Of a DNA stretch of 64,000 nt, positions 32,956 through 44,679 are shown one piece after another (the first letter of the stretch is position 1; every line of letters starts with the position of its first letter). The notes under the pieces were generated by a model. That model was not told the DNA's origin. It searched no databases and saw only the letters and a list, made by a program, of their open reading frames with translations. The position numbers and the translations under genes are program-made. Source of the stretch: Euglena gracilis (Eukaryota; Euglenida; Euglenophyceae; Euglenales); assembly GCA_039621445.1 (NCBI GenBank), contig CP154955.1, forward strand, positions 62,748,123-62,812,122. The letters run 5' to 3'.

Positions 32956-33394
32956 TGGGGGGGGGGGGTTATTCCCTTTCAATTTGCAATCCGGGGGGGA
33001 GGCAGACAACTGCGAGTCGGGCAAACCCACAGAGGTCGGTAGGAGGCATTGTGTTTTTAAGGCGCCTTGAAAATCCTTAAATGCCTTCAAATGCTCCTTA
33101 CATTTGGACCAAAATGACTGAAAAGTGCCGTAAAGAAATTAAAACCAGCAAAAAAGCTTCTCCAACCAAGCAAAAATGAAAGCGCAAAATTTCGGCAAAA
33201 CAGACCAACTCCGGGAAGAAAAATGTTTTCTGGAATTGCCGGAACATTGTCCATCCAGCCAATAAACAAAATTTCGATTTTTTTTTGGACCACATACAAT
33301 ATCAAAAACGTTTGTTCAAATGCACTTGCAAGAAATTGAGGTTTTGTGTACAATACATCGAATTTGCAGTTTTTGTGACCAGAACAAGAGTTTC

Positions 33395-33600
33395 TGAACT
33401 GTTCAAAGGCCCCCAAAAACAACAAAATCCCTTTGGGTTGCCACCCAGTTTTGGGGGAGGCAATGCCTTTTGTTTCTGCACGACTCGAGGGCCCCAAAAC
33501 AACAAAATCCCTTGTGTTACCAACCTGTTTTGGGGAGGCAAATCCCTTTTGTTTCTGAACCATTCAAGGGCCCCAAAATAACAAAAATCACCAACATCTT
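33395..33600. repeat. About 75-bp direct repeat, two and a half copies
   Basis: Units run ggcccc-aaaacaacaaaatcccttt... through gaggcaa-gccttttgtttctg, starting near 33408, 33490 and 33570. No gene was seen in or around it (33050-34330 is otherwise unassigned). Confidence 0.8.
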
Positions 33601-34340
33601 CTATCTTTTGGGAGAAAGTCCCTTGTTTTTTGCCAAAAAATGGCTGGTCGGTAGGCGACCAGGTCAGCAGGCATTATTCTTTCAGGCACCTTAAAAAACC
33701 TTCAAAAACCTTTAAAAGAAATCTCTGGAAAATTTTCGAAATTTGAGCAAAAATGAAATCGCAAAATCTCAGCAAAAACAGGCCAAATCCAGGGGCAAAA
33801 AAAAAACTTTTCTGGCATCGCTGGACCATTCTCTATGGGTCAAACATCAAAAAGTTGAGAAACGCATTTTTTTTGACATTTTGGGTGGATGGTGATGGTG
33901 AAACCATTTTCCCTTCCCTTCCCGGCAGTCAACGGGGTCCAGAATCAAAAAAATCGTAAAACCCGTTTTTGGCACCGTTCGATCCCCGGATCAGGGGGGG
34001 GATTATTTGGGGGGGACAATAGCTCCCCCAAATTTTCGAAAATTTTCTCAGTCCCTTGGGACCCAATATAACACCCAAAATCCCTAGCCCCCATTCGGGG
34101 TCATTTTTTGAACTGAACTTTCAGATGAAATTTCGCATTTTTGGAGGCCAGATCCAGAAAAACTGATTCTTTCCTGTAACTTATTGACAGAAATTTATGA
34201 TTTTTACCAACATTTTCAGGGCAAAGCCCAGGTCGTTGGCCTGGAAATGGGGGGGGGGTAATAACGCGGTCAGCGAAGTCAGACCCCGAGGGGGGTATAA
34301 TTTGGGAGGGGGGGACATTTGGGGGGAGGGTTTATTCAAC

Positions 34341-34420
34341 CCCAACCCTTACCTAACCCTGACCCCGACCCCAACCCCATCCCTGACCTAACCCTGACCC
34401 TAACCCTGATTCTAACCCAG
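34341..34420. repeat. Degenerate interstitial telomere repeats (CCCTAA-type)
   Basis: aaccct, ccctgacc and cctaaccctgaccctaaccctg units, partly mutated to ccctga and ccccaa. Orientation CCCTAA on the plus strand. Confidence 0.85.
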
Positions 34421-36640
34421 CCCCCCTTCCTCCCTGGGGGCAAAGCGAAAAAAATTTGAGGGGCTTCAAAAACTGCCGAAAATAGCGTTTCGAGGCGATT
34501 TTTTCCACCAAATTGCCAAAACCAGATGATAAAAACATACGTCTGCCGGCACAAAGCGCTGGGCAAGAAACAGCAGCCCTGGGGGGCGGACACCCTCCCC
34601 TCCCGTCCCTGGGGAAGGGTCAACCACCCCCTCCCCTCCCCCTGTGCAAAATCAACACTCACTTTCCCCAATGGTGCATGGAACCACACGCCCTCATTGC
34701 ACGTTTTAATCAATGCCTTCCCATTCTTGCGTGCATAGAATATTATATGGCGAGCAGAAACACAGGCACACACACACACCGTCTAAGGGTATGGACGGAC
34801 GTATGTTGACAGGGGGCCATGGCTGTCCCGGTACTCGATGGAGACGACTGGCAAGCCCCTGTGGAAACACCCACACATACACACATGCACCAACTCTGAC
34901 GAGCCAATTGGTCAACAGCTACTTCCCCCCCTGCATGTTCAGGCCCTTTGCGTTGTTGAACAAGGAAAGACACAGGGATAATGTGGTGCAACGCTGGCCC
35001 ATCAAAAAAAGCAAACAATCAAACATCCATTTTCTCAGCGGCCAAGCATGACAACAATCTATGCCACAAGCGGCAAAGTTTTACGTTCAATCTGGCGGGT
35101 GCCATATCTTTGCCTTGGTCCCCTCCCGTGAAGCATGCCTTTTCCATTGAAAGCATCCTTTTTGGGCTTGAAAGTCGACACTAGAGGTTGCTGAAGCCCT
35201 CCAAAAAACCTACAAAAACAGCTATTTTCTGAAAACTGCTCATTTTCGATATGATTTCGAAGGGTGGGAACGCTTCGTCATTTCTGATGCCAGCAAATAA
35301 TAGGCAGAGACAAACGAAAAAAAAGCAAAACAGACAGCCGAGATGAACACACAATTCAATGCACAAATGCAATCATTTTAAGAAATACAACTGTTTCCTC
35401 ATTACCAAGAGCATTTTTTACCAACAACATTTCTTATCCAGCCTGGTGAGTGGTGCAAAATCTTCTGCTGTGGTGGAAGCATGCAAATCTGGCTCATTTT
35501 CTGAATTCTTGATGCTGGCGTCATAAATCAACAATTGTGCCAAAAACGAATGCCATTTTCTGCCTTTCTTTGGGAGGGTCACAGATGCATGGTGAGGTTA
35601 CTTCGACTTGGGGCTGGGGGTGAAAATCCCTGGCTGGAACTGTCGAGTGCCCAAAAAAATCGAAAGTGCAAAATAAGTTAAAAAAAACTGCCAAACCACC
35701 CACCCACTCGAAAACCCACCCATCCCCCGGGGGGGGGGGGTAAAACCCACCCACCAGGGGGGGGGGGGTGATGGTCGGTCACACAAGGGTTAAATGAATT
35801 TGCGTTGGTTGTATGGCTGTGGTGCACGGGTGAACTCCTTTCTGCATGGGTAAACATCATTGTGCATGGGTGGAATTGTAAAACAGGAAAACGGTTCATT
35901 TTTCATTTCTTCCGGTTTGGCCCAGGAGGAATTGGATCTGAAATGCAAAATAACAAAACATGGTGCAGAGTGGTGAGATGGACGGTGCACGAGATGGCCA
36001 AATCGGTCACCTGGAGGAGGTTGTGGGGGGCCTCCTCGGAGCCTCAGGTCTGGGCATGCTCCGGGAAGGCTCCTGAAGCCTCGGGTAATCAGGCTGGGAC
36101 CTGATTACCCCGGATTGCGAACACCCTGCGTAGACATGTCAATACCTTGCCAACACCTCCCCATGAAAGAGGAGATGAGCATACTGAGAGTACAGCGCAG
36201 GCCGCACAACACTCCCGCGGTACACTGATGGTGCGACGCCAGGCCGTGTCACGACGGTAGGAGCTGCAGCCAGCAGAGAGCTTTCCTTTCCAATGTTGAT
36301 TCCTCGAAAGAAAAGAATCTTTGTGGGATGCTGGCAAGCAACAACAACTCAACCCCCCAATTTTGCCAGAGCACGGGTGACTGACAAAGATCGCACACTT
36401 TCATGCCCAAAACATAAAGAAACCACGGACATGTTCACAGAAGCTCAAAATGAACAACTTTGAAACCTCTGGCCTTCCCCTGTGAATCCGCCCCAATAGA
36501 AACCCAGACCAGGCTTCTTTTTAAAACCCCCTGGGGGAGGGGAGCCCCCTAAAAAACCAGGCCGTTTCCAGGCCATTTCCCAACAATTTCCAGCACTTCG
36601 CACCGACCCACCCCCCCTACCCCCCAGGGGTCTGCTGACT
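34421..36640. other. Non-coding stretch without recognised genes
   Basis: Contains CA microsatellites (34768-34780, 34868-34886), C/G runs (35727-35770) and a catgggtg-type short repeat (about 35840-35875). No frame with recognisable motifs was found. Confidence 0.5.
36083..36110. repeat. Perfect 11-bp hairpin (gggtaatcagg, 6-base loop)
   Basis: gggtaatcagg at 36083-36093 and its exact complement cctgattaccc at 36100-36110, loop ctggga. Could be a transcription terminator or RNA structure; no T-run follows. Confidence 0.8.
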
Positions 36641-36654
36641 TCCTACCCCCCCCC

Positions 36655-36890
36655 TTGTCGTACGACCAGGTTCCTGCAACCTGTGACCGGGGGGGGGGGG
36701 GGGGTCGTAACACCCCCATAACCTGCAACCTGCGACCGGGAGGTGGTCGTAAATGAGAGGGCGGTCGTAGGAAAGGTGGTGTTAAAATTTTCACAACCTG
36801 CAACCTGTGACTGGGGGGGGGGTCATAACACCCCCATGACCAGAAACCTGTGACCGGGGGGTGGTCGTAAATGAGGGGTGGTCGTACGAC
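36655..36890. repeat. About 118-bp tandem duplication of a ggtcgtaa/acctgtgaccgg unit
   Basis: gtc[g/a]taacacccccat occurs at about 36704 and 36822 with matching surroundings (acctgtgac followed by a G-run). A third partial unit lies at the left edge. Confidence 0.75.
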
Positions 36891-36897
36891 AAGGGGG

Positions 36898-37305
36898 CAG
36901 GGTTCGATATAAGGACAGGTGGGGGGGGGTGGTCCGGACCCCCCCCTGCGGGCCAGGAGGGGGGGGGGGAGGCGGGGGGACACCCCCCCCACCTAAACAG
37001 GTGCGCGGTCAGGGTGGCCGAAAATTTTTGACCCCCAAAACGACCAAAAGTGCCATTTTGGGCACTTTTTGGGCAAAAATGTGCCAAAAATGCAAAAAAT
37101 TTTCGGCGCAAAGCGCCGGAGGAAAAAATTGACCCTTTTTGGGGGGGGTCCTGGGAACCCCCCCGAGGGTCGGTCCGGACCCCCCTGGCAGGTGGGGGGG
37201 GGGGTGGTCCGGACCACCCCTGCGGGCCAGGAGGGGGGGGGGGGGGGGGGGGGGGGGACACCCCCCCCACCTAAACCATGTACGCCCTCCTTATATCAAA
37301 CCCTG
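36898..37305. mobile_element. hAT-like MITE (408 bp), 8-bp duplication CAAGGGGG
   Basis: Terminal inverted repeats CAGGGTTYGATATAAGGA (18 bp, one mismatch) lie at the two ends. The 8 bases outside are identical: CAAGGGGG at 36890-36897 and 37306-37313. The interior has G/C tracts and a central AT segment ending in a ggcgcaaagcgcc hairpin. No transposase. 8-bp duplications and CAGGG ends are typical of hAT elements. Confidence 0.88.
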
Positions 37306-37769
37306 CAAGGGGGGGGATTGCTGCGTCAGGGTTTTTCTGAAGAAATGACAGTCCCCCCTGCGAAATCCTGCCCAAGCAGCTTCGACCTGCAGAATGGTGA
37401 AAACAGAATGATTTGGCCCGGGCCATGATTAAGAATTAATAATTAAGGTAAGGCCAGGGGGCCAACCTTAGGGGGAGCACGCCGTCGGCCAGCCGTCGGC
37501 CAGCCGTGTGACTCACAGGAAAATGACCCGAGCCACAGCCTTGCAATGCAGAAACAATTTCGCTGCCAATCTCCCTTCAAGGTCATGTTCATCGTTGGTG
37601 GAGGCTGCATTTTTGCCCGTTTGAAGTCATTTTTCGTCAATTTTTTGTCAATTTTGCCAATTTTGGACTTTTTTAACCATGTCAGCCTTTTTTTGGGTCA
37701 TTATACAATCATTGTGAAGGGTTATTTGCATACATATTATTCGAATGACTAAAAAATGCTCAGCTGGTG

Positions 37770-37975
37770 TCCCACTGGCAAAATTTACCTAATAATGGAC
37801 ACCAAATTTTGGCATTAGGTGCTGAAATTAAGCAATTTTCACCCCGAAATATAAATTTGCCACTCACACAAAATTAGGCATTTGAAACTCAAAATTAGGA
37901 ATTTCCTCCTCAAAATTAGGAATTTGCCTCTCAAAATTCGGAACTGGCACGCCAAATTAGGCATTTGCTACCCAT
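37770..37975. repeat. AT-rich short repeat (aaaattaggaatttgcc)
   Basis: At least six degenerate copies of a 20-25-base unit, e.g. caaaattaggaatttcctcct, gccaaattaggcatttgct. Flanking sequence (37314-38506) shows no recognised gene. Confidence 0.75.
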
Positions 37976-38506
37976 ATGAGATAGACAAACTGACCCGGCT
38001 TCCGTCACGCCGTTGGCCAGCCGTGTGCTCCCCCTTAGTCTTAACAACCTTAGAGCAAGTTTGCATGTTAAGAATTGTTGCAGCCATGTGCAGAAGTCCA
38101 AAGGCCAACTTTATTTATGGGGGCCGGAGGAGGAGGACAAAGCCCACCACCACATGTGGTTTTTTAAAGATCTCATTTTCCAACTACTTTTGCTCTTGTC
38201 CACTTCATCGCTTCCAATTTGTCATGACATGAAATACTTTTGCTTAATGCGGAATTGGGGGAGCTTCTATACCCAAAAATTTTTCAAATTTTTTTTCGGT
38301 GCTTTGGCCAAAGATGGTCCAGGGCTCAAATGAGGCATGAAAAATGGCTTTCTATGTTTTGTATGAAGATTGGGAAAAGGGGCAGAGCAAGGTGGTCCTC
38401 TGCAGAAAAAAATGTTCCATCCTCCACATACCATCAAATACCGTTTAAAAAATATTTGTCAAAAACTAAAACAAAAAAAACAGCGTCCAAAAAAACAAGT
38501 TGCAAA

Positions 38507-39719
38507 CTATGATGTGGAGGGCTGATTCTTGCGTTTGCTTTCATGGAATCCCTGACTCCGACAACGAGCTAGGCAGGCGGGAGGAGGTTGTGACATGGGA
38601 TGACAGGCAAGCCAACTGCTGGGTGCACCAGGATAATAGGGAGCAGGGTGTGTCACAGAACCAGCGCGCTCATAGAGGGCTGGGTGCAGGGATTCTTTAA
38701 GACAAGGGAGGGAGGTCCCATCCACCCGCCCACCCAGGGGTTCCCCTGGGGGGGGGAGGGGGACCCACTTTTTGGGGGGCCGATTCACCGCTCGTGCCAA
38801 AAATGGAGGAAAACCACCAACCCACTTGACCCCCAGGGGAGGGGGTCTGCCAGCAGACCTCCCTCCCCCCCCCCAAAATCCCTGGCTGGGCGATAAACTT
38901 GGGGCGCAACTGGGTATGCCCCCGAAGGGCTCCATACGGCCTGGGCACCGCGAGGCCCGGCAGGTGGGGTTGCAAAGGTGGGGCCGTAGGGGTTGGCAGG
39001 CGGGGGGTACGCTGGTGGAGGGTATGGGCGTGGGGCAGGGTAGCCGGCTGGCGGGTAGCCAGCCGGAGGGTAGCCTGCCGGGGGCAGGGCAGAATGGGGC
39101 CTGGTGGGGGGGGGTCGATCCCCCCCACCCACCACAGTATTTTCACCAATTTTGGGAAACGGGGATTTTGGCTGGGGAAAATTTCTGAACTTTTTTTTGA
39201 AAAATGAACCCAAAATACATGATTTTTTGATGGAAAACCACATTGTTTCACAAAAAAACTCAAAAATTTCAGGTTTAAAAAATGACATTTTTTTAGGAGG
39301 GGGGGGTGAAAAAAAAACGAACATCAAAAGGATTGGACCAAATTCTGGCACAGTCAAATTTTACTGAGATTTTTTTCCTTGGAAATTTCAATGGCATTTT
39401 TTTGCTTCAAAAACCTCTCAAAATCAAAAGTTTGAGAAAATGTTGAAATTTTGGAAGGTGTGAAAAAACGGGGTTTTGGGGGGGTTTTTGGGGGACCTCC
39501 TATGTGGGTCCCAAAATGGGTCCAAAATACACCCAGTGCCGGGAAAAAATTTGGTGCTCCCGGAAATGCGGGAAGAGGTGGTGGGGGGGTGTGGTCGACC
39601 CCCCACCCACCATGCAGGGGGTGGGGGGGGGGTCGACCACCACCCCCCCACCCTGGCTGTTCGGCCGATTCCCGTTCTGCCCTGGCCGGGGGGTAGCCTG
39701 GCGGGGGGTAACCTGGCGG
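38507..39719 (-). CDS. Pro/Gly/Tyr-rich protein, 3' exon region interrupted by two MITEs
   Basis: On the minus strand an exon opens near 39719 after a plausible acceptor (ctgactggtgcag). It encodes a PPGYPPPGYPPA repeat up to the MITE at 39085-39684. It resumes at 39084 with GYPPAGYPPAGYPAPRPYPP, runs on through PYGPTFATPPAGP, and meets the second MITE at 38884. It resumes at 38686 with LYERAGSVTHPAPYYPG and ends at a stop at 38507. Removing each MITE plus one copy of its duplication restores one continuous frame across both junctions. PGYP repeats occur in several unrelated low-complexity proteins, so no function is assigned. Upstream exons were not found; the preceding DNA holds telomere-like repeats. 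Confidence 0.55.
38687..38884. mobile_element. hAT-like MITE (198 bp) in the PGYP-repeat gene
   Basis: Starts CAGGGATTCTTTAAGAC and ends (reverse complement) CAGGGATTTTGGGG. Flanks GCTGGGTG (38679-38686) and GCTGGGCG (38885-38892) match at 7 of 8 bases. The left terminus closely resembles that of the MITE at 41055. G/C-rich interior, no frame of interest. Confidence 0.82.
39085..39684. mobile_element. hAT-like MITE (600 bp) in the PGYP-repeat gene
   Basis: Terminal inverted repeats CAGGGCAGAAYGGG (one mismatch). Identical 8-bp flanks GCCGGGGG at 39077-39084 and 39685-39692. Inside each end is a ggtggggg-gtcga-cccccacc palindrome; the centre is AT-rich (39140-39480). No transposase frame. Confidence 0.88.
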
Positions 39720-39855
39720 CCTGCACCAGTCAGTTGCTCAGGCAGGATATGGACAAGCCACACATCCATGTGCATGTGAATGAATGCGTATGCTGGCATG
39801 GCCATTTATGTTGTGCACATGCACTTGGCTGCCCGGGGGGAGGGGATTCTGCAGC

Positions 39856-39925
39856 GGTTAGGGTTAGGGTTTCGGGTTAGGGTTAGGGTTACAATTAGGT
39901 TTAGGGTCAGGGTTAGGGTTAGGCA
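39856..39925. repeat. Interstitial telomere repeats (TTAGGG)n
   Basis: ggttagggttagggtttcgggttagggttagggtt and further degenerate units. TTAGGG orientation on the plus strand, opposite to the other three tracts. Confidence 0.9.
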
Positions 39926-41046
39926 TGGGGTTTTGGTATAGGGATTTTGGGGGCTAGGCAGTCAAGTTCGGGACCCCCCCCCCCCCGGTGCCTGGGCTCC
40001 TTTGTTATTTGAAGGGGGGGTGGGGAGGAGAAGCAGTAATCCCCTTGAGCACGGCAAGGACGGCCATGCGTTTATGCACGCCAGGTTGCCCCAGTTTATA
40101 GGTGTATGCAAAGACAATGTTTTTCCGCAGGGGGGGGGGGGCTTAAATCTCCAGAAGGGGGGGGGGGTAGTGCAAAAAAAATGGTGGTCGGCCCCACCAC
40201 TCAGCCCGACCACCACGACGGCCACCACCGGAAATCCACCCGGGCCCCAATTGGGGGGGGGGGCAATTAGGGGGGGTGAGGGTAATTGTTTGCCTGCTTG
40301 AAATGATTACACCTAGCGTCTGAAATGTTTGCCCACGGCTGGCAAAATATTTGCCCCAACCAGTCAAAAATTTTGCCCAGCGCCCTCAAAAAAAATTGCC
40401 CAAAGCTCTCAAAAATTTTGCACCGCGCCGCCAAAATATTTGCCCTCCGTCATTTGATTTTTGCGCACTGAAAAAAAGCCTTACATTGGACAGTGGAAAA
40501 ACATCCACGCCGTTTGAATGTTGTAAGACGTTATTTTTTAAGTCAGCGTATTAGAGGTGCGGGGGCTCAGGATGGAGTCTGCATCTTTGGCAGCCGATGA
40601 AAAATACAAATGTTTGTTGCGTTCAATCACCATGTTGCACACGTAGAGTTGGTGAACACCCTATTTGTCCAAAAGCCAACGGGAGGCCTTGTGCGAGCAG
40701 CCAAAATGGCCAAAATGGATGGACACGGTTCAAATCTGGTCAGACACAAAAAGCCAAGCATTTCCTAAATTTATCAAAAAAAAATCTGAAAATATCTCAA
40801 AAATGATTGACAATCTGCCCAAAATTGCCCAAAATGAAGCCTCAATGGATCGAACATCAAAAAATCATCAAAAAATCCACGAATCACAAATGCTGCACCC
40901 CCGGCCGCTGGAGGCGGCCGTCCAATAGAGCTGCGGGTGCAATACTATTTGGGGGGGGTTTAAAGCTTTTCAAAACAAAAAATCAACTGACACAGTCTGG
41001 GACACAGTTTCTTGATTCTAGGGGGCTCCAGCTTCACGCCCTAACT
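39926..41046. other. Non-coding, G-run-rich stretch
   Basis: Long G tracts at 40128-40140, 40157-40168 and 40253-40262. No recognised gene on either strand. Confidence 0.5.
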
Positions 41047-41054
41047 GGCGGAGG

Positions 41055-41358
41055 CAGGGGTTTTTTTAAGACCGGGGGGGGGGGAGGGGGGGGGGCCGCC
41101 CCCCCCCCCCCCCCCCCCCCCAGGGGGGGCCCCCCCCGGGGGGGGGGGGGGGGGGGGGGGGGACCCACAAAAAATGGCCGAAAAATCGCGAAAAGTGCTA
41201 AAAATAGAACTTTTTCGGCGCCTGCGGCGCCGAAAAGTATATCCCACCCCCCTCCGGGGGGACCCCCCCCCGGGGGGGGGGAGGGGGGCCGGCGAAACCA
41301 ACCACCCTCCCCCCCCCCCTCCCCCCCCCCCGGGGGTCCAAACTTAAAAAAGTCCCTG
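41055..41358. mobile_element. hAT-like MITE (304 bp), 8-bp duplication GGCGGAGG
   Basis: Termini CAGGGGTTTTTTTAAG and CAGGGACTTTTTTAAG (14 of 16 match). Identical flanks GGCGGAGG at 41047-41054 and 41359-41366. The centre has a ttttcggcgcc-tgc-ggcgccgaaaa hairpin, bordered by very long G and C runs whose lengths may be unreliable. Confidence 0.88.
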
Positions 41359-41591
41359 GGCGGAGGAATCATGGCCAGTTTCGCCCCAAATGCCCATGTT
41401 TGGGGCCTTTGGCCGCCGGGCGAAATTGGCAGATCACACTTCTGAAGCCATGTTACCCATCAATCGCAAATGTGGCAAACATATCTGAGCAATTTCTGGG
41501 GAGCCTTCGGCCAGAAATTGGTGCAATAATTTCTTTTTGGCCAATTTTGGGTAATAGCTATATTGGCCCCGCAGCACTAAACCCGACCCCC

Positions 41592-41757
41592 CACTTATAA
41601 CCCCCCCCCTCGGGCCCAACCACTAAACCGTGACTTATAACCCCCCCCCCCTGGAAGCCATGAGAAGGCAAAGAGAACCGCCCAGGCTGTAACCCCCCCC
41701 CCTCGGGGCCAACCACTAAACAGGATCCTATAACCCCCGGGGGGGGTTATAAGTGGG
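41592..41757. repeat. Small inverted repeats built on cttataacccccc
   Basis: cacttataaccccccccc near 41591 is inverted at about 41741-41757 (gggggggttataagtg); further direct copies lie at 41632 and 41730. Could be a foldback element; ends and target duplication not resolved. Confidence 0.6.
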
Positions 41758-42109
41758 GGGGGTTTATCAGGGGGGTCGCTGAGCTCTTATCCCTTTAGAG
41801 TAAGAGCGAAGCTTACCACCAGGGAAAAGTGGGGGGTCGGACCCGCCCCCCCTCCCCCGGCCCCCCCCCCCTCTGGGTAGACCGTGAAAACCGCGGATTA
41901 TCACCATGACCCCTGCCCGGTTCCGGGAATTTTTTTTTCCAGATGCGAGCGACTGGATTTCTAGTTTCCGAATCACCTGGGTTTGACCCCCAACTCCCCG
42001 CCAGGCCCGAGTTATTCACGCGCGAAGGGGTCCAAACTGGGTAGGATTTACCCGCCCCCCCTGGATGAGCCCCCCCCCCTTTGGACTCTGCCATTTCGGC
42101 CAAAAAATG

Positions 42110-42535
42110 TCAATTTTCAAAATATCTCCAAAATGAAGCCAAATCAAAGGAAAAGTCCGGAGACCTAATTTGAAGCCCTTGGAACGCCCCATCCACCGGT
42201 ATTTTGATTTCCCCGCAACTCCCCGCCCAGCCCGAGATATGGCCGTTTTCGGCCCAGATGGCCGTTTTGTACATTTTTCCCTCTGTTCGACTTAGCCGTT
42301 TTCGGGGGGTGGGGGGTCAAAAAATCGATGTTTGCAAAATTTCTCGAAAATGATGCAAAGTCAAAGGAAATGTCCGGAGACCTAAATTGAAGCCCTTGGA
42401 ACGCTCTATCTACTGGGGTTTTGGTTTCCCCGCAAATCACCGCCCAGCCCGAGATACGGGCGTTTTTTGGCCAATTTGGGCCATTTCAGGCCATTTTGTA
42501 CACTTTTCCTTCTGTTCGACTTAGCCGTTTTCGGC
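42110..42535. repeat. About 217-bp direct repeat, two copies
   Basis: tccggagacctaa-ttgaagcccttggaacgc occurs near 42156 and 42376, with matching flanks including cgcccagcccgagata and gttcgacttagccgtttt. It runs into the 164-bp satellite. Confidence 0.82.
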
Positions 42536-43650
42536 CCAAAAAGTCGAAAAAAATCGAAAATTTTTTTTTTGCCCGAAACGATGTTTTTTGGCCTCCCGGA
42601 CCCAGAAAAACTGTTTTTGAGCCGAAAACGAGCGTTTTTCGTCCCGCCGGCGCCCCGTTTTGGGCCGCCGACCCATTGATTTTGGTCAAAACCGGGTCGA
42701 AAAAGTCGAAAAAAATCTAAAAAAATTTTTTTGCCCGAAACGATGTCTTTTGGCCTCCCGCACCCAGAAAAACTGTTTTTGAGCCGAAAACGAGCGTTTT
42801 TCGACCCGCCAGCGCCCCGTTTTCGACCGCCGCCACATTGACTTTGGGTCAAACCCGGGTCGAAAAAGTCGAAAAAAATCTAAAAATTTTTTTTTGCCCG
42901 AAACGATGTCTTTTGGCCTCCCGCACCCGGAAAAACTGTTTTTGAGCCGAAAACGAGCGTTTTTCGTCCCGCCGGCGCCTCGTTTTGGGCCGCCGACCCA
43001 TTGACTTTGGGTCAAAACCGGGTCGAAAAAGTCGAAAAAAATCGAAAAAAATTTTTTTACCCGAAACGATGTTTTTTGGCCTCCCGGACCCAGAAAAACT
43101 GTTTTTGAGCCGAAAACGAGCGTTTTTCGACCCACCGGCGCCCCGTTTTGGGCCGCCGCCCCATTGACTTTGGGTCAAAACCGGGTCGAAAAAGTCGAAA
43201 AAAATCGAAAAAAATTTTTTTGCCCGAAACGATGTTTTTGGGCCTCCCGGACCCGGAAAAACTGTTTTGGAGCCGAAAACGAGCGTTTTTCGACCCGCCG
43301 GCGCCTCGTTTTGGGCCGCCGACCCATTGACTTTGGGTCAAAACCGGGTCAGAACAGTCGAAAAAAACCCAAAAAAACCGAAAATTTTTTTTGCCCGAAA
43401 CGATGTTTTTTGGCCTCCCGGACCCGGAAAAACTGTTTTTGAGCCGAAAACGAGCGTTTTTCGTCCCGCCGGCGCCCCGTTTTGGGCCGCCGCCCCATTG
43501 ACTTTGGGTCAAAACCGGGTCGAAAAAGTCGAAAAAAATCGAATTTTTTTTTTTGGACCAAAACAATGTTTTTGGGCCTCCCGGACCCGGAAAAACTGTT
43601 TTTGAGCCGAAAACGAGCGTTTTTCGACCCACCGGCGCCCTGTTTCTGGC
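42535..43650. repeat. 164-bp satellite, seven copies
   Basis: actgtttt-gagccgaaaacg starts at 42610, 42770, 42935, 43098, 43261, 43432 and 43595; spacing 160-171 bases. Each unit contains gcccgaaacgatg, a conserved gcctcccg-acc segment, and ttgggtcaaaaccgggtcg. The many overlapping 100-190-residue frames on both strands follow from the repeat and are not genes. The last unit ends in unrelated DNA at about 43650. Confidence 0.92.
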
Positions 43651-44671
43651 CCATGGATTTCAGGCAAAAGAGCTCCATGTCTCCGGTACCCAGAGCCGGG
43701 GATACCCAAGCTGATAAAGGGGCGGTGCGAACGCTAGATAAAAGCACCTGGGCCGCACACCCAACTGTTCAGAGGTGCCCAGCATCCCCCCCCGTACACG
43801 TCACATCTTCCTCTCTCATCATCATCCCGCACACGTGACGTAGCTTTCGTTACGGTTACATAACGAAGGGTCATACAGCCAGCGTGCGCTAATCAAGAGC
43901 GGGTGCGACTTCCCTATCCCTATTCCCTTCTCTATTTTTATAGGGCTGGGCTGGTGAGTGCTGACCTGGGCATTGAAGGGGTGAGTGCGCACTTATTAAG
44001 AGCTCAGCACTATTCAACACCTGGTTTTAAAAAATACCTGGGTGCATGCTTGTTGTTTGGGAAGCACTGTTACCATGCCCCCCATCCCCAAAATTTTTTT
44101 GATGCAATGAGCTTTCCTGGATGGGATGGGCATTGATTGGCACCCAATCACCCCACCTGGCAAACAGATGTTGAACAACAGCCTGGACCATATGCTCCGT
44201 ATGGATAGGCAGGTGGCGCAGCTCCAAGCTGCTGGCGTGGGGGCAGAGTCCCTTAGATATCAGGAAGGGCCTGGCGGAAAATTGGCCGTGCTACTTTGGT
44301 GGTCGGCGCATCATCTGCCCCAAAGGCAATTCCGGGGTTCTTCCGTGCAGGAACTTGGCCGTGCTACCATGTCCCAATGTCCCATATCCCTTGCCTTTTG
44401 CCTTGCTTTGTTGCTTGGAGCACCGTTTGTCACCGTCTGCTCTCCATTGGCCCTAACCCTAACCCTGTTCCTTCAAGAACCAAAATTTTCGACTCTGCTG
44501 TTTGGGGGGCGGGGGTCGAGTAGTAAACCAGACCCCCCCCCCCCGATAATGTCCCCTCCCCGATGGTGTCCCAAACCCACCCTAAAGTGGAGCCGGATAT
44601 GGAACGCCATCGGGGGGGAGGCATGGTCCTTTTGGTGGTGGGGCTGACCATGAATGAAGACTTTGTGAAGT
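43651..44671. other. Unassigned stretch with a short telomere tract
   Basis: A plus-strand frame at 44126-44647 has no recognisable domain. An inverted repeat ttcgtta...taacgaa lies near 43848-43867. No gene is claimed. Confidence 0.4.
44451..44466. repeat. Short interstitial telomere tract (CCCTAA)n
   Basis: ccctaaccctaaccct, two and a half perfect units. Confidence 0.8.
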
Positions 44672-44679
44672 GCTAACAA

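Noticed and set aside
36878-37428. Gly/Pro-rich frames on both strands
   Set aside because: Translations of G and C runs inside a MITE.
38687-39684. Calling the two MITEs standard GT-AG introns
   Set aside because: No GT donor exists at or next to the CAGGG end on the coding strand; kept only as an open hypothesis.
42400-43750. Many overlapping 100-190-codon frames on both strands
   Set aside because: They follow from the 164-bp satellite; the unit is not under codon constraint in any one frame.
43840-43960. Possible spliced-leader or snRNA gene near the ttcgtta inverted repeat
   Set aside because: No Sm site or known leader sequence could be recognised.
44126-44647. Plus-strand 173-codon frame as a host protein
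   Set aside because: No recognisable domain; it runs through a telomere tract and C runs.
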